From NCBI GenBank assembly GCA_946807835.1, contig OX327706.1:21007001-21071000 (forward strand): 64,000 nucleotides of DNA, written 5' to 3'. The notes beneath the pieces are model-generated. The model made no database searches and was not told where the DNA came from. It worked only from the letters and a program-made list of their open reading frames with translations. Positions 12,869 to 25,343 of the stretch are shown piece after piece. Each line of letters starts with the position of its first letter. Position 1 is the first letter of the stretch. Source of the stretch: Ailanthus altissimus (taxonomy: Eukaryota > Streptophyta > Magnoliopsida > Sapindales > Simaroubaceae). The position numbers and the translations under genes were made by a program.

Positions 12869-15800
12869 AAACAATATCAATGATTGACATCTTAAATTAT
12901 ATCCTTAAAAATGATGCGTTAAGCAAATATTACTCTATTTATAAATTTTGTTAATGGATATTGAGTGATTCAATTGAAATTTTTTTTTAAGATAGCATAA
13001 GAGAATATTGGGATTCGAATTTCACTCATTTTCAAATGATAATAGTAAAAATATTTTATAAACTAAATTGTTAGCAATTTTTTTTAAAGAAATATCAAAC
13101 ATTTCTAAAATCTTAAATAAATAACTTTCTATTTTTTTTAAAAAATATTTATTACTAAAAATAATGAATTCTCCATGTCACCAACTTGTTGCCACATATT
13201 GGAGTGAATTTTAATGATTTAGATTGATTGACAAAAAACTTTGCAGTTGTATCGCATTATGCCTAACAATGAGGAATAGGTGATTTTCATTTGCTTTAAC
13301 TTACTTTAATCTTTCTATTGTATGTAGTGCATGCATCTATCTATATTTAAAAGAGATTGTGGGCGCAGTTTAGTCAGTGCCTTTGCTTTTTATATACTTT
13401 TAATTAATATTTGAAGCTTATGATTATTAATTAATAATATAATAAACTTTAGTGATGCAATGCAAGTCTAAACTTATGATTAATTAAGCCATAATTAGGA
13501 CATCACTTCATCAAAATTATATCCTCTTCATCTTTCTTTTTCCTTCAATCTGAAACCTCATTGGCTACTCCTTAGATTTAAGCATCGGCACATTGATGGG
13601 ATCTAAGCAACATTGCCTCCCACTTTGCTATTAAATTACATAGCTTCTTTAACTTTGTGAAGCTCGCTAGTAAAGCTTATCACATAAATCTCTATGACGA
13701 TTTGGTTCTCTTAGTTTCATGTTTCTACTTCTATTTCAAAAACATCGTAAGCAATGTAAGTAGAGAGTAAAAGCAATTAATGTACTTGGTAATACAGCAT
13801 TACCCATTTTTAAGTACTTTCACATGACTAAAAAAAAGGAGCCTGTTTTTGTATCATAAAAGGATGTTTGTATTATTATATTATATTATAAATAATATTA
13901 TCACCTCATTATTTTAACCACGTTATCTATGACTTCCAAATCTTAAATCTTAGATATTAAAAATTTTGCAGTATTTGAAACAGGTTGAAAACCCACAGCG
14001 TTTTGACTAATGACATTTTTGAAATAATTTAGAAGTCCAAAGACAATGTCATTTCTTAATTGAAATCCTGAAATTCAGTTATAAGCACAATATTCCCATG
14101 ACTACAGTTCTACTCTCTTTGATCTCTTTTCTTGATCAATTCTGAGCCTTTCACCACATCAGATCGAGAATAATTCAACTATAAAAAGGATGCTAAAGAT
14201 CATTAGTTGTGGTTGATTCATTCGTTCATTGTTTTTTTTTTTATAAAAAAAATGTCTTGTTCTTGTATTGTAGAAAGAGAAAGCTTGTATTTTTACTATT
14301 TTTGACTCTGGATTCACCATCTCTGTATTTTTGGATTGATTACGATGATTTACTGGAGTTACAAAGCTGTGGCAAACTCGAAAGTGGATGTAGACTTATT
14401 AAAGAACTGAACCACTATAAATCATTGAGCATTATGTGTGATTGTGTTTTGATCATTGAATTCTGGTTTTGGTGTCTCTATTTTTGTTTTTGGATTTGCT
14501 GCTTAAAAAGAATTCTTTACTCGTTGTTTCAATCTTGTGTTGGTAGTCTTCTAACCGGACGTATTATGTGACATTGTTTTACTAAATCGCGACTTTAAAC
14601 ATTATTTAACATGTGTTATAAAATCACACGCTATTTGGTTACTATACAATATTGGATGCCATTATTTATTATGTTGAAACTGTCACAGAATTAGTGGATA
14701 CGGAGCTAACTGGCAAGTAGCAAACAACTCAACAAGTTCCTGTTTGTTGTAATAAAGGTGAAATGGAACTTGAAATGTAGGAAGCAAACAAAGAATTTTG
14801 AGAGAAATTATGTTAGAAAAAAGACATAGTCACCCAATTACAAGGGCAACCTTTTGTCAATGTGGTGGAGCCATATGTCAACTTTCTTATGGCCAATAGT
14901 TAGGTCATGGGTCACTGTCCTCGACAACCTAAAAGCTTAATTCCACTGTTCTTTTTAACCCTTGAGCTGCTAAGGCCTAAGATGCAATGCAACTCTGTAA
15001 GTTTTAGGAGTCACTTATGTTACTTTTCTCATTTTGCAAATAAGTTGCAACTTTTGATCGAGTTATAAACTAGCTCTAAATTTTGTTCTTTTGACTTTTG
15101 ATCGAGTTCACATATCAAGTTTCTGTATGATTTGTGAGGATAAATGTTCACTCTTTCAAGAAATAAGAATTAAAAAAGAACTCTAGACGGTGGGTAGTTG
15201 AATTTTGAATTAGACAATTGTTTTAATAGACCCCAGGGCGGCATTAAGATATTGATAGTAAGTTGAAGGTTGTGCACTGTATTTTCAGTTTGAGTCTACG
15301 AGTTTTCTTTGCAATCAAACAGACAAAAGAGAAAAAGGCATTTCAACATGCAACTAAAAGAGAATATGTTATTGAAGAATTCAAAGAAGAGTTATTGGTG
15401 GGTGGGTAGGTCTTGGGTGTTTGTGGGGGGCGTGCATTTGCATGGATTTGAACATAAACATAACGTTGAAGTTTCTTTTCTCTTTCGTTGGGTATGTAGG
15501 GCCTGTGATGTGTACTTGTTAGGTTGCTTCTTGCGTTGCGCGTTTCTTTCTGGCTAGTTGAGTCCTGTTAAACTATTCACAGGTTTATAATCATATTTTT
15601 CTTTTTGTAAATTTTCATTGATAATGACAATTAACTGCTGAACTAGTTTAGACTATTTCTATTAAATATCCTGAGAAACAACTCGGAAAAAAAGTTGCAG
15701 ATACAACGGCCCCAGTTCAACCATAATTGTAGCAATGGGAAAATGAGGGAAAGCAATCGGAAAAATTCAAGTTGCCAAGAAAATTACGGAAAAATACAAA

Positions 15801-16239
15801 GGGAAATGGAATTTGAAGTCTGCACTTTTTGCTCCTCTTTTTAATTTTTTTTTTCTTGTCTGCAAGACAAAATGGGCGTGCAATTGCAGAAAGTTTAGCT
15901 TGACTTCAACTTCGGTTTCCTTTTTTTTTTTTTCCCCTTTCTCGGAGCTTGAGAATTGAAATTGTTGTAATAATAATTCATGTACGAGTTGAATATTTTG
16001 CATGCGTTTGCGATTGAAATAGTGGTGTTTTCAAGTACAAGTGAATAATTAATTAATTAATAAATAAGAGTTGTTAAGTAAAAATAAGTGTTTATAGATT
16101 CAACTTTCAAGGTTTGAAATTGGACGATATTGTTGGCTGAATTCATAAATCATAAATCATAAAAGAGTGTCGAAAATGTGAAATTGTCTATTCCCAAGAA
16201 AGAATAATTAAAGCTCCCAAAGCTTTCAACTTCGTTGGC
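12869..16239. other. Intergenic DNA, no gene recognised
   Basis: AT-rich sequence. Open frames at 14209-14571 and 15309-15557 begin with non-ATG codons or lack any recognisable domain and show no splice-consistent partner. I do not call a gene here. Confidence 0.5.
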
Positions 16240-17300
16240 TGTGATTGGAGAATGAGAACAATGCCGACAACACTCATCAGATTAACAAAGACTTATCTCC
16301 GACCAAAACCCAACCTTCCAAAATATCTTCATAAATAATAAATTAAATAAATAAAACCCCCCACAAAAGGATTAGCTTAAGCTGATAGCAGATGTGCTTG
16401 TTGCCATCATATGGTTGAACTTGAACTGGTTACCACTCATTACTAGTTGCGTCTTCTTTTATTAATTTCCATTTGGAAAAAAGCAATCACTGACAAACCC
16501 AATAATTCACCTAACAATTAAGATTGGTGGAGGCTAATTGATTTTGGAATTTGTCACCTTAGTGCGAGTCTCTAGTTCCTTCAGTCATCGGAAATAAAGA
16601 CATTAGTGAATAGGAAGAAGAGGATTTTTGTCCTTTTGACACCAATAGCGAAAAGAAACTGTCGTTTTACCATTTTGGCATAATGGTTAGAGATAAATGA
16701 ACTTACATCATAATTGATGAACAATATATAAATAAGAAATAATTGTGTGGACAGCTCATTTTCTACTAAAAATTTGTAACTCCATACCCAAATAGACATA
16801 ATTGCAATTATACAAAGAAATTATTACTTGTGAATGTTATACTGATTCCATATGCATGTGGTTGTGGTTGTGGTTGTTTCTTGCCAATTAGTTTGTGATA
16901 TCTGCCATGTGAATCACATGAATACGAATTCAATTCTCTCTTTATATAAGTTTTTATTGAATTTTATTTGTCTAGTTTATAATTGATGATTGGAAAGGTT
17001 AAATTCATATCTTTATTATGCAATTGAATTGTTATTCTCGTACTACGATCATGGTACGAGTTTCGATCAGAAGAGCATTTAAAATTGGAATAAGGAACAA
17101 CAGTGGGGGCTCTGCTCATCATTTGAAGGTTCAGCGTGTGGTATAGGCTCAGCCTAAGTAGTCATTATCAAGGCCGGACTCGTGAATCAATTTAGTGCAC
17201 CCCACGTCAAAGCCGAGCACAACCCAGTCACTGGATTTTCTAGTGGACTGAACTTGACATGGACGTAATACTTGATTTCAACTTTGTGTTCATGCTTAAA
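16240..17300. repeat. Flanking segment, copy A of three
   Basis: This stretch aligns in direct orientation with 43970-46130 (without the insertion at 44042-45610). Its right part aligns with 53900-54290. Shared landmarks are 'gaatgag/caac' then 'attaacaa(a)gactta', 'aggattMgcttaagct', and the late block around 'gggctctgctcagca(t)ttt' followed by 'ggttc'. The copy near 53.9-54.3 kb lies 0.7-1.1 kb upstream of the intact mandelonitrile-lyase-like gene. The set is therefore read as a segmental duplication tied to that gene family (inference). Confidence 0.6.
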
Positions 17301-17744
17301 CTCAAGACAATACTTGATTTTCTGTAAAATTTGTGCGAGAGCAGTGCCTATGCTATTTTAACACTACTGTGTCTATGTAACTTAAAGACCCTTGTCATCA
17401 TTTTCATTAATTTCAATCGTATCCTCCCTCAGTAAAAAAAATACTGAAAAGAGACCAAATAATCTAACTTTACCCTATCTAATAAAACATAATTAACACA
17501 TTGTAGTAATTAGTATCCATAACCGGTAAGAATAAATATTTATATATGTATAAATATACGTATTTTATTTGTATGTGAGTGATACTTGATTTATATATTA
17601 TTATTAGTAGTGTTTGTATAGGTTAAGGTCATACTATTAGCATTGGGTTTAATTGCAAGACTTTAGATTTATTTTAGGGACCAAATTGTAATACTTTGAA
17701 AGTTTTGGAGATAAATTCGTAAATATCAAAAATTAGCCACTTAG

Positions 17745-17753
17745 TATAAAAAT
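17745..17753 (+). promoter_or_regulatory. TATA box of the chromovirus LTR promoter
   Basis: TATAAAAAT followed by 'acacttttaaaaccctaattctctc' and then a polypurine/CT-rich leader. The same arrangement is kept at 32520 (plus) and near 25050 (minus), so it is a conserved LTR feature and the likely core promoter. Start-site position is inferred. Confidence 0.6.
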
Positions 17754-18031
17754 ACACTTTTAAAACCCTAATTCTCTCATTTTGGTCGAGTTACCTCTTT
17801 TAGAGAGAGAGAAGAGAGAAAAAGAGGGGAGAGAAAGAGAAGAAGGAGAAGAAAAAAAAAGAAGAAATTGGAATTTTGGATTTTAAGAGGTATATCACAA
17901 CTATTTCTCAATTTATTGGTGTTAATTATGTTAATTTCTTTAAGTTTTGATTTCTGAAAATATGTATAATTGAGGATTTGATGTGTATTTCGTATGATAT
18001 TTTGAGAATTGATGATGATCTATAAGATAGC

Positions 18032-18690
18032 TTGATAAATCATGATGGATTGTAGAATTTCTACTTGATAGTCTTTTGATTCAAGAATTTTATAAATTAT
18101 TGTGATTCGATTCTGGTTTTTAATTGTGAGTATATGAAATTTGACATGTTTAGAATCATCTGAGACTTTGAATCGATTCAAAATTCCAAAAATTGAATTT
18201 GTTGTGAATTTATCAAAATGACCCTGAAATTTTAAAAATTTCCTATGTAAACAGTATGATACAGTGACAAACAATTTTTGTCCTACTGAATGATCTTCAA
18301 AAATTACGAATTTGTGGAATATGATAACTTTATATGTCTAATATGATATAGGAAACTTTACGAATTTGATAAATCATGATGGATTGTAGAATTTCTACTT
18401 GATAGTCTTTTGATCCAAGAATTTTATAAATTATTGTGATTCGATTCTGGTTTTTAATTGTGAGTATATGAAATTAGACATGTTTAGAATCATCTGAGAC
18501 TTTGAATCGATTCAAAATTCCAAAAATTGAATTTGTTGTGAATTTACCAAAATGACCCTGAAATTTTAAAAATTTCCTATGTAAACAGTATGATACAGTG
18601 ACAAACAATTTTTGTCCTACTGAATGATCTTCAAAAATTACGAATTTGTGGAATATGATAACTTTATATGTCTAATATGATATACTTGGA
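18032..18690. repeat. 334-bp tandem duplication inside the solo LTR
   Basis: TTGATAAATCATGATGG occurs at 18032 and again at 18366, and the two units are nearly identical to about 18350 and 18680. LTRs at 22449-25300 and 32277-34985 have one unit. Confidence 0.9.
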
Positions 18691-20649
18691 ATTGAGAATT
18701 TAGATCAATGTGGTTAAAGTGTTATGATTTTCTAAAGTGTATTAGCTCATTGTAGTATTTGATTAATAAATTTTTAAAGCTATAGAATAAAATAGTTTTA
18801 AAATACTTTTGACAGTTATTTTGAAGTGAACTATTTATCATGAATTGAGATATGTGTCAAAAGTATTTCTGTGATAGTTTTATAATTTTTGAATTAGTAT
18901 ATGATTTTATAAAATTAGGAGATTAAATACTGTTCAATAAGTATCTTGATCATGTCAGGTTAGTAGTTTGGATTCGATGGTGTGTATGGAATAGATTGTG
19001 TAGGAATTTTGTTATAATATTTATATATAGGAAGGATATATGATTCAAGAATGATACATTCTGATTTTGGAGTAATTGAACATCATTTGATGTATTAGAA
19101 AATTTTGTTAAGTGTAAGTGGTCAGAATGACAGGTTTTGACAAACCAAGTATTTAGACCAATTTGATGTGATAAATGCATTGTGTATAATTTTGTAAGCT
19201 ATTTAAAGTATTTTGTGTGAATTGTGAGGCTTATGAAATGATTGATCTCTATTGATAGGTTAAGGAGATTTAACCCTTGTAACTGTAAGTGCTAAGAGGT
19301 AAGTATACTAGACTTTTACTGAAATCACAATAAGCATAGTAATTGTCTATGAATGATTTTGTAAATGTGCTTAGAAATATGTTTATGTTATACCAAAGTG
19401 TATTTGATATGAAATGTGAAAGACATATGTTTATGAATGTGAGCATTGACATTGAGCATGGACATACATGTGTTTTTGAAAGTGAGCTTTCAAAATGAAA
19501 TGTGTTTAATAAAGAAAGCTTTGAAGTATAATATGTCAATGAGAAATATTTTGTATTTTGAGGATGCTTGAACTCACTGTTGACTTAGTAGGCATCTTAT
19601 ATGATTTGTGGAGCCTTTATGTGTGGCTTTTCCTTTGGGATTGGTATATATTATATGTTCCGTATGTAGGGAGGATCCTATTGGTACCTAAAGGAAGATT
19701 GAGTCATCACATTCGTGTGGTGGCGTATTGGTACATGTGAGATGACTCACCGATGATTAAGGTGACGGTTTAGCTCTTACTTTCGGGCTTAAACATTATA
19801 TATGTGTAATTTAAACCTCACTTGTACTATTCCTCTCATACGGTATGTCACCTACGAGTGACATTTGGCTCATTATGTGATATGTGATGTGTAAGTCCTA
19901 CTAAGTAGTAGTTGAGTGATGGTATTCCTGTAATATATTTTGAAAGAATGTATAAGCGCTTACATGATATGCGATTTGATAAGATTATGATTTTGATTGA
20001 TCACAACATATCATACATATGCATTGTGTACATATATGTATTTGTATTTGATATATGAAAAACAAGTATGCTTACTGAGTTTTATACTCATTATAGTTTA
20101 TGGTGATTTCAGATAAATAAGGTACATGTGTGCTTAGCGGATTTGGCAAGGCTTCTGTTGTTCCTTGGGTTCTCTAAGTTGTTAGGTTGCTAAGTGTTTC
20201 ATTTGGGGACACGTGGGATAAGATATTTGATTTGTCCTTATTGAATAAATACTGATGTATTATTTTATTGTGTGGTTGTATTTAGTTTAAGTTTCACCAA
20301 GTGTGATAATGGATTGATTTTAAGTAAGAATTTGCAATGAATATATTCTGGGCTTCCGGTAACAAAGTTGCTACTGGTGACGTAGTAGAGTGTTAATCTC
20401 TGAGGAAACTCTGCGTATCTCCGGTTTACTAATTGTCCCAGTCATAATTCAATTGCTATAATTCTGAAAGAAATTAAAATGAATGTACTTAGAAATATTA
20501 TTGAATGAATGTAAGTGATGTCGTGTGTCAGATCTTTTGGGTTTGAGGCGTGACACATATACTCCGTTAAAAGAATTTAGCCGAAAGGTCTTGAAGTTTA
20601 TTTACATGCAAGATCCATAAATGATGCCAAAAATAATGGCAATATTGCT

Positions 20650-20839
20650 CTTTCACTTTGAAACTTTATCCTTACACATTCCTCCGATTCTTGATCCTTC
20701 GCTAGATGATGGAACTTCATTAAAGGGTTTCTCCTGGTTCAAGCTTCCCTTTTGAGGCTGGGAATGCAACCTTGGAAGCAATTACAATCCTTGATATGTA
20801 AAAGCTAGTTGGCAAAATCAAACCTTGTATTATGAATCT
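20650..20839 (-). pseudogene. Mandelonitrile-lyase-like pseudogene, C-terminal piece
   Basis: On the minus strand this aligns with 51790-51990 of the intact gene. Landmarks are 'ttacacattcctcc', 'caagcttcccttt.gaggctgg.aatgcaa' and 'attatgaatct'. It corresponds to the region of the intact protein around the 'IAFPASKGKLEL' motif and the residues just before it. Frameshifts and small deletions are visible. The C-terminal catalytic part is missing to the left. The piece is cut at 20839 by the copia LTR and the same gene resumes at 36901. Confidence 0.85.
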
Positions 20840-21870
20840 TGTTGGAAAATTAGTGATTCAACAATTTTGGTTGGACAAGAATTGAGATGATAACCAAAGT
20901 AGAGAGTCACAAGAAGTTTAGGACGTGTGGGACACGTATGGAAAAGTTTAGGACGTGTGAGACACGAAAAGGGAAGTGAAACAGGAATCAAAAATGCGAA
21001 GGAAAAGAAGAAATTGCGGGGAGCTTCCAGTGCCGCGTTGCCCAGAGCTGAGCACCGCGGCGCTCAACACAGAAGACCAGCGTCGCAGCGCTGGACGCGA
21101 GAAGGGCAAGCGTTGAGGCGCCCAGGGACGAGCGCCGCAGCGCCAGAACGCGTGAAAAAATCCGTTTTGGTTCGAGATTTCAAGTTTTGGGAAGGTTTGA
21201 ACTTCCAAAACAAGTGGACTCTTACTCCAACAAGAAATAGGGTTTGTAGGCACGAAATACACCATATATAAACACTTGTAAACCCTTGTTTAAGATTAAG
21301 CATCTAAGGTTTCAAGATGTAACCATAAGAGAGAATAGAGGAGGTAGGTAGGCACTAAGTGCGTGGTGCACTAGGGTGTAACCTTGGGGGTGTTTTCTTA
21401 TTTAGGTTCTTTTAGTGAATAAAAGAGAAACACCATAGTTTCTTTGGCTTAGATGCTCAGGCTATTCTTGTGTTCCTTGTAAAAATCTCTTATGAGGAGA
21501 TACGAAGAGGTCTTAGGGAGTTATAATGATCAAGGGTAGATGCTTAAAGGTCTCTATGGGAGATACTAAGGGGTCTTATGGGATTATTGATGATGTAAGA
21601 AGATACTTTGTGATCTTTTTCAATAGTAAGAAGCTGGATCATGGATCCTCCGTGGACGTAGGCAATTTGGGCCGAACCACATATATCTTGTGTCTTGTGA
21701 TTAGTTTATTTTCTTTATCTTTATTAGTGTGTTAATCTTATGTGTTCTTGCTTATGGTGTGAGTTATAGTTTTTTCCGCTGCACATAGGGTGAAAAGGGG
21801 TATCAAGGTTGTGGCTTAATTGATGCCATAGAGGTGTCAAATTGAAGTGCACGGCTTGATATCCTCAACA
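20840..21870 (+). repeat. 5' LTR of the nested-host copia element
   Basis: 1031 bp from TGTTGGAAAATT to ATCCTCAACA. It contains a GC-rich block (21010-21155) built from repeated AGCGC/GCGCTG modules, a TATATAAA box at 21265 and a conserved leader. It aligns with 35932-36900, and more distantly with 37249-38086, 55661-56444, 57897-58734 and 62221-63080. Confidence 0.9.
21265..21272 (+). promoter_or_regulatory. TATA box of the copia-family LTR
   Basis: TATATAAA followed by 'cacttgtaaaccc'. The motif recurs at the matching place in the other LTRs (36294, 62637 and degenerate forms elsewhere), so it is the likely U3 core promoter, lying just after the GC-rich block. Confidence 0.65.
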
Positions 21871-21990
21871 AACTGGTATCAGAGCAAGGTTGAAGCTACA
21901 AACTGCTATCAAAGCGTATGTTGATGTACAAACTGATGTCAGAGCTTGAGTTGAAGTCCAAACTGATATTAGAGCCATGGGTTGAAGTCC
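21871..21990 (+). repeat. Tandem 30-bp repeats carrying primer-binding-site-like motifs
   Basis: Four consecutive 30-bp units begin at 21871, 21901, 21931 and 21961, each opening with AACTG. The first contains TGGTATCAGAGC (21874-21885), the canonical initiator-Met primer-binding site. The next three contain TGCTATCAAAGC, TGATGTCAGAGC and TGATATTAGAGC, each 10 of 12 matches. The second half of each unit resembles '...gttgaagtcca'. A weaker fifth unit may follow to about 22020. The periodicity is exact and read directly. Any function of the extra sites is unknown. Confidence 0.9.
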
Positions 21991-22448
21991 AGATTGTAGA
22001 GCATAGGCGGCAGAGTCAGATTGCAGAGTAAAGGTTGTCAACCATGGAGACTCATAAATATAAGAGAAGAACAACAAAGAAGATGCTTATTTGAAAGAGG
22101 AAAAGATGATGACCTTACTAGAGAGTTTTGAAGTAGAGATTACGCTTGAAAAAGACTTCCAAGAAGATGGTGTCATTTAGGTCCTAGTTAGAAGAATCAT
22201 TCAGATTGGATATAAAATAAAGAGGGCAAAAAGAAGAACAATCAAGATTGAAGGGCAGATCCAAAAGGTGTCTAGGGCACTCAAGGGGATAGTCCTAAGA
22301 GGAAGACAAAGATAAAAGTAAGATGGATTTGCAAGTCTGTTGGATGACTAGGCAAAGACCTTGATCGCATGAGAGCTTCTGGAGGAATCAGTGTCTGATG
22401 AATGAACTATTTTTCGGATCTAGGGTAGTGTTTTCATATGAGTCGTAG
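21991..22448 (+). pseudogene. Remnant 5' internal region of the copia element
   Basis: Purine-rich, lysine/glutamate-coding style sequence starting near the ATG at 22044 (ATGGAGACTC), with stops and shifts throughout. It sits where gag should begin, but I cannot recognise a gag domain. It is broken at 22448 by the chromovirus LTR. CGTAG (22444-22448) would be the chromovirus left target-site duplication, but no matching right copy is recognised because that side is rearranged. Confidence 0.5.
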
Positions 22449-25300
22449 TGTCACGCCCCAGACCCAAAAGATCTGACGCACGACATCACTTACATTCATT
22501 CACTGCATGTGCACTCATAAATAATATTACACAAAATTTTCAACTTTCATTCAACACAGAAATCCTTAGCAAGTTGTTAGTAAGTTCAACACTAAAATCA
22601 ACCATAACCTAACATATAAATATAAACTTCTCTTTACAATATTTAAACATTCATTTTAATTTATTTCAGAATTATAGCAATTGAATTATGACTGGGACAA
22701 TTATTAAACCGGAGATACGCAGAGTTTTCTCAGAGATTAACACTCTACTACGTCACCAGTAGCAACTTTGTTACCGGGAGCCCAGAATATATCCATTGCA
22801 AATTCTTACTTAAAATCATCCAATAACCACACTTTATAAAACTTAAACCAAATCCAATCCACACACAATGAAATAATACATAAGTATTTATTCAATAGGG
22901 ACAAACTAAATATCCTATCCCACGTGTCCCCAAATGAAACACACAACAACCTAGCAATTTAGGGAACCCAAGGAACAGCAGAAGCCTTGCCAAATCCGCT
23001 ATGCACACATGTACCTTATTTACCTGAAATCACCATAAACTATAATGAGTATAAAACTCAGTAAGTATACTAGTTTTTCATATATCAAATACAAATACAT
23101 ATATGTACACAATGCATATGTATGATATGCTGTGATCAATCAAAATCATAATCTTATCAAATCACATATCATGTAAGCGCTTACACATTCTTTCAAAACA
23201 TATAATAGGAATACCATCACTCAACTACTACTTAGTAGGACTTACACATCACATATCACATAATGAGCCAAATGTCACTCGTAGGTGACATACCGTATGA
23301 GAGGAATAGTACAAGTGAGGTCTTGAATAACACATATATAATGCTCATGCCCGAAGGTAAAAGCCAAACCCTCACCCTGATCATCGGTGAGTCCTCTCAC
23401 ATGCACCAATACGCCACCACACGAATGTGATAACTCACTCTTCCTTTAGGTACCAATAGGATCCTCCCTACATACGGAACACATAACATATACCTATCCC
23501 GAAGGAAAGGCCACACATAAAGGCTCCACAAATCACATAAGATGCCTACTAAGTCAACAGTGAGTTCAAGCATCCTCAAAACACAAAATCTTTCTCATGG
23601 ACATATTGCACTTCAAAGCTTTCTTTGTCAAACACATTTTATATTGAAAGCTCGCTTTCAAAAACATATGTATGTCCATGTTCAATGTCAATGCTCACAT
23701 TCATAAACATATGTCTTTCACATTTCATATCAAATACACTTTGGCATAACATAAACATATTTTTAAGCACATTTACAAAATCATACATAGACAATTACTA
23801 TGCTTATAGTGATTTCAGTAAAAGTCTAGTATACTTACCTCTTAACACTTTCAGCTACAAGGCTTAAATCTCCTTAACCTATCAATGGAGATTAATCCTT
23901 TCATAAGCCTCACAATTCACACAAAATACTTTAAATAGCTTACAAAATTATACACAATGCATTTATCACATCAAATTGGTCTAAATAATTGGTTTCTCAA
24001 AACCTGTTATTCTGATCACTTACACTTAACAAAATTTTCTAATACATCAAATGATGTCCAATTACTCCAAAATCAGAATGTATTAATCTTGACTCATATA
24101 TCCTTCTTATATATGAATATTATATCAAAATTCCTACACAATCCATTCCATACACACCATTGAATCCAAACTACTAACCTGACAGGATCAAGATACTTAC
24201 TGAACAGTATTCAATCTCCCAATTTTATAAAATCATATACTAACTCAAAAATTATAAAACTACCACATAATTACTCTTGACACATATCTCAGTCCATGAT
24301 AAATATTTGGCTTCCAAATAACTGCGAAAAGTATTTTAAAACTATTTTATTCCATAACTTTAAAAATCTGTTAATCAAATACTGTAATGAGCGGATATAC
24401 TTTAGAAAATCATAACATTTCAACCACATTGATCCAAATTCTCAATTCCGAGTATATCATATTAGACATATAAAATTATCATATTCCACAAATTCATAAT
24501 TTTTGAAGATCATTCAGTAGGACAAAAATTATTTTTTCACTGTACTATACTATTTACACAGGAAATTTCCAGAATTCCAGGGTCATTTTGGTAAATTCAC
24601 TACAAATTCAATTTCTGAGATTTTCAGTCGATTCAAAGTCTCAGATGATCCTAAACATGTCTAATTTCATATACTCAAAATTCAAAACCAGAATCGAATC
24701 ACAACAATTTATAAAATTCCTAGATCAAGAGGTTATCCAGCAGAAATTTCATAATTCATCATGATTTATCAAACTATCTTATAGATCATCATCAATTCTC
24801 ATATGATCTTACGAAATACACAACAAATCCTCAATTATACATATTTTCAGAAATCAAAACTTAAAGGAATTAACTTAATTAATACCAATAAATTGAGAAA
24901 TACGTATAATATACCTCTTGAAATTTAAATTTCTAATTTCTTCTTCTTTTTCTTCTTCTTCTCCTCTTTCTCTCTCCTCTATTTCTCTCTTCTCTCTCTT
25001 AAAATGGGTAGCTCGACCTAAAAATGGTAAATTAGGGTTTAAAAGTGTATTTTTATACTAAGAGGCTAATTTTTGATATTTGTGAATTTGCCCCCAAAAC
25101 TTTCAAAGTATAACAATTTGGTCCCTAAAATAAATCTAAAGTCATACAAATAAACCCAATACTAATCGTATATCCTTAACCTATAAAAATATTACTAATA
25201 ACAATATATAATTCAAGTATCACCAATATACAAATAAAATACGTATATTTATACATATATAAATACTTATTCTTACCAGTCGTGGATACTGGTTACTACA
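22449..25300 (-). repeat. 3' LTR of the chromovirus
   Basis: 2852 bp. On the plus strand it runs TGTCACGCCCC ... GGTTACTACA, so on the minus strand it reads TGTAGTAACC ... GGGGCGTGACA. It aligns with 17502-20555 and 32277-34985. A CT-rich/GA-rich tract near 24935-25010 is the transcribed leader shared by all copies. Confidence 0.92.
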
Positions 25301-25320
25301 ATTCTCCCCTCCTTATAAGA
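25301..25320 (-). promoter_or_regulatory. Polypurine tract of the chromovirus
   Basis: On the minus strand AAGGAGGGGAGAAT lies directly before the 3' LTR start. The same tract (GAGGAGGGGAGAAT) precedes the LTR at 32277. It is the expected plus-strand priming site. Confidence 0.8.
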
Positions 25321-25343
25321 ATTTCGTCCTCGAAATTCATAAC

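Larger units (their letters stand above)
17502..20555 (+). mobile_element. Solo LTR of the chromovirus (Ty3/gypsy) family
   Basis: A 3054-bp sequence from TGTAGTAATTAGTATCC to GAGGCGTGACA. It matches the LTRs at 22449-25300 (inverted) and 32277-34985 (direct) along its length. The flanks are CACAT (17497-17501) and CATAT (20556-20560), a 5-bp duplication with one mismatch. There is no internal region on either side, so it is a solo LTR left by LTR-LTR recombination. It is longer than the others mainly because of a 334-bp internal tandem duplication. Confidence 0.9.

Noticed and set aside
14209..14571. 120-codon frame beginning at GTG
   Set aside because: No ATG in a suitable place, Cys/Phe/Leu-rich AT-biased translation, no domain and no splice partner.
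18950..19740. ORFs of 60-89 codons that recur in several places (near 19.0-19.7, 23.4-24.2 and 33.3-34.2 kb) as similar peptides
   Set aside because: They are parts of the same LTR in different copies. The similarity is that of the repeat DNA, on both strands, with no start context and no protein-like constraint.
20927..21303. Overlapping 79-114 codon ORFs in three frames
   Set aside because: They arise from the GC-rich module block of the copia LTR, which has few stops in any frame. The same occurs at 36049 and 62219.
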